Source: Candidatus Omnitrophota bacterium (lineage in GTDB: Bacteria; Omnitrophota; Koll11; Gorgyraeales; Gorgyraeaceae). From it: 6,035 bases of DNA. Shown here in pieces: positions 5,705 to 6,035 of the stretch; position 1 is the first letter of the stretch, and each line of letters opens with the position of its first letter. The notes under the pieces were generated by a model. That model did not search any database and was not told where the DNA came from. It saw only the letters and a list, made by a program, of their open reading frames with translations. The position numbers and the translations under genes are program-made. The stretch lies in assembly GCA_018818505.1 (NCBI GenBank), contig JAHIRR010000071.1, forward strand, positions 1-6,035, read 5' to 3'.

Positions 5705-5717
5705 GGAGGTTACAATG
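5705..5717 (+). promoter_or_regulatory. Shine-Dalgarno and start codon of rpmE
   Basis: GGAGG (5705-5709) is 5 bases before the ATG at 5715. The in-frame ATG at 5703 overlaps the site and has no upstream Shine-Dalgarno of its own, so the start is 5715, giving the family-typical opening MKEKIHPNY. Confidence 0.85.
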
Positions 5718-5915
5718 AAGGAAAAGATACACCCTAATTACAAGGAAGCAACGATTATATGCGCGTGCGGCGAGGTTATTCATACGCGCTCTACAAAGCA
5801 GAATATCCGCGTAGAGATATGTTCTAAGTGCCACCCATTCTTCACGGGCAAACAAAAATTCGTTGATTCTGCCGGCAGAGTCGAAAAGTTCTTGAAGAAA
5901 TACAAGAAGAAATAA
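5715..5915 (+). CDS. rpmE: 50S ribosomal protein L31, zinc-binding (C+) form
   Basis: 66 residues, normal for bacterial L31, which sits at the large-subunit central protuberance and helps bridge it to the small subunit. The opening MKEKIHPNY and the block [21 protein letters not shown] are diagnostic. Four cysteines form the zinc site: C16 and C18 (CAC) with C36 and C39 (CSKC). It is therefore the zinc-containing type rather than the cysteine-free paralogue that Zur represses under zinc limitation in some bacteria. It follows rho after 147 bases and in many genomes is followed by prfA and prmC. The C-terminus is a basic tail, KKYKKK. Confidence 0.97.
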   Translation: MKEKIHPNYKEATIICACGEVIHTRSTKQNIRVEICSKCHPFFTGKQKFVDSAGRVEKFLKKYKKK

Positions 5916-5938
5916 TTAATTGTATGGAATTTCAATAA

Positions 5939-6008
5939 AACGCGAATATACGCAAATCCAACGCGAATATTCGCGAATATATGCGTTTGATTCGCGATAA
6001 TTCGCGTT
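5939..6008. repeat. CGCGAAT palindrome cluster downstream of rpmE
   Basis: CGCGAAT occurs at 5941-5947, 5962-5968 and 5972-5978, and its reverse complement ATTCGCG at 5969-5975, 5990-5996 and 6000-6006. CGCGAATATTCGCG (5962-5975) is a perfect 14-bp palindrome. The ends AACGCGAAT (5939-5947) and ATTCGCGTT (6000-6008) pair, so most of the 70 bases can fold into one imperfect hairpin. No T run follows. It could end or process the rpmE message, bind a protein at repeated sites, or be a dispersed element. Confidence 0.7.
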
Positions 6009-6026
6009 GCCGAACGCAGTGAGGCA
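6008..6026 (+). repeat. Short palindromic repeat, copy 3, overlapping an RBS
   Basis: TGCC (6008-6011) pairs with GGCA (6023-6026) around GAACGCAGTGA. Compared with copy 1 at 250-269, the core is clearly related (GAGCGAAGTCGA). The second stem base has changed from C to G with the matching change from G to C on the other arm, so pairing is kept. Confidence 0.55.
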
Positions 6027-6035
6027 TAATTTATG
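6021..6035 (+). promoter_or_regulatory. RBS and start codon of the next gene, possibly prfA
   Basis: GAGG (6021-6024) lies 8 bases before an ATG that occupies the last three bases of the window. Only the start codon is visible, so the product cannot be read. Peptide chain release factor 1 (prfA) is the usual gene after rpmE in this order; that identity is inference from gene order alone. Confidence 0.45.

Overview
The window is bacterial and reads entirely on the + strand. It holds a conserved housekeeping block, polA - coaE - rho - rpmE, preceded by the C-terminal part of a lysine-rich TPR protein. It ends on a likely start codon of one more gene, for which prfA is the usual neighbour in this gene order. 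The order, the moderately AT-rich coding style and the many short intergenic palindromes would fit an uncultured Omnitrophota-type lineage. Deltaproteobacteria-like groups share parts of the order, so the taxonomic guess is an inference of moderate strength.

Layout: 3-761 is the 3' part of a low-complexity Lys/Glu/Pro protein ending in two TPR units. 762-808 is a short AT-rich gap with a possible promoter. 809-3481 is a full-length DNA polymerase I with both nuclease domains intact. 3482-3538 is a palindrome-rich junction. 3539-4105 is dephospho-CoA kinase, apparently missing a dozen or so residues of its lid. 4106-4301 is a leader packed with nested inverted repeats. 4302-5567 is Rho, with an unusual Walker A residue. 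5568-5714 is a gap built from ATAACCAA-type repeats. 5715-5915 is zinc-binding ribosomal protein L31. 5916-6035 carries a CGCGAAT palindrome cluster and a Shine-Dalgarno plus ATG at the right edge.

The genes serve DNA repair and Okazaki maturation (PolA), coenzyme A synthesis (CoaE), transcription termination (Rho) and translation (L31). They probably share transcription but not a common pathway. No canonical intrinsic terminator (GC stem followed by a T run) is visible anywhere, so the block may be read through or ended by Rho.

The part that deserves a second look is not a gene. Every junction from polA onward carries a palindromic element. Three of the elements in the window share a core of the type GAGC-GAAGT-CGAGG inside stems of unrelated sequence. 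One copy is read in frame inside the TPR protein, one lies just upstream of the rho ribosome binding site, and one supplies the ribosome binding site of the last gene. This looks like a conserved-loop, variable-stem dispersed repeat family.
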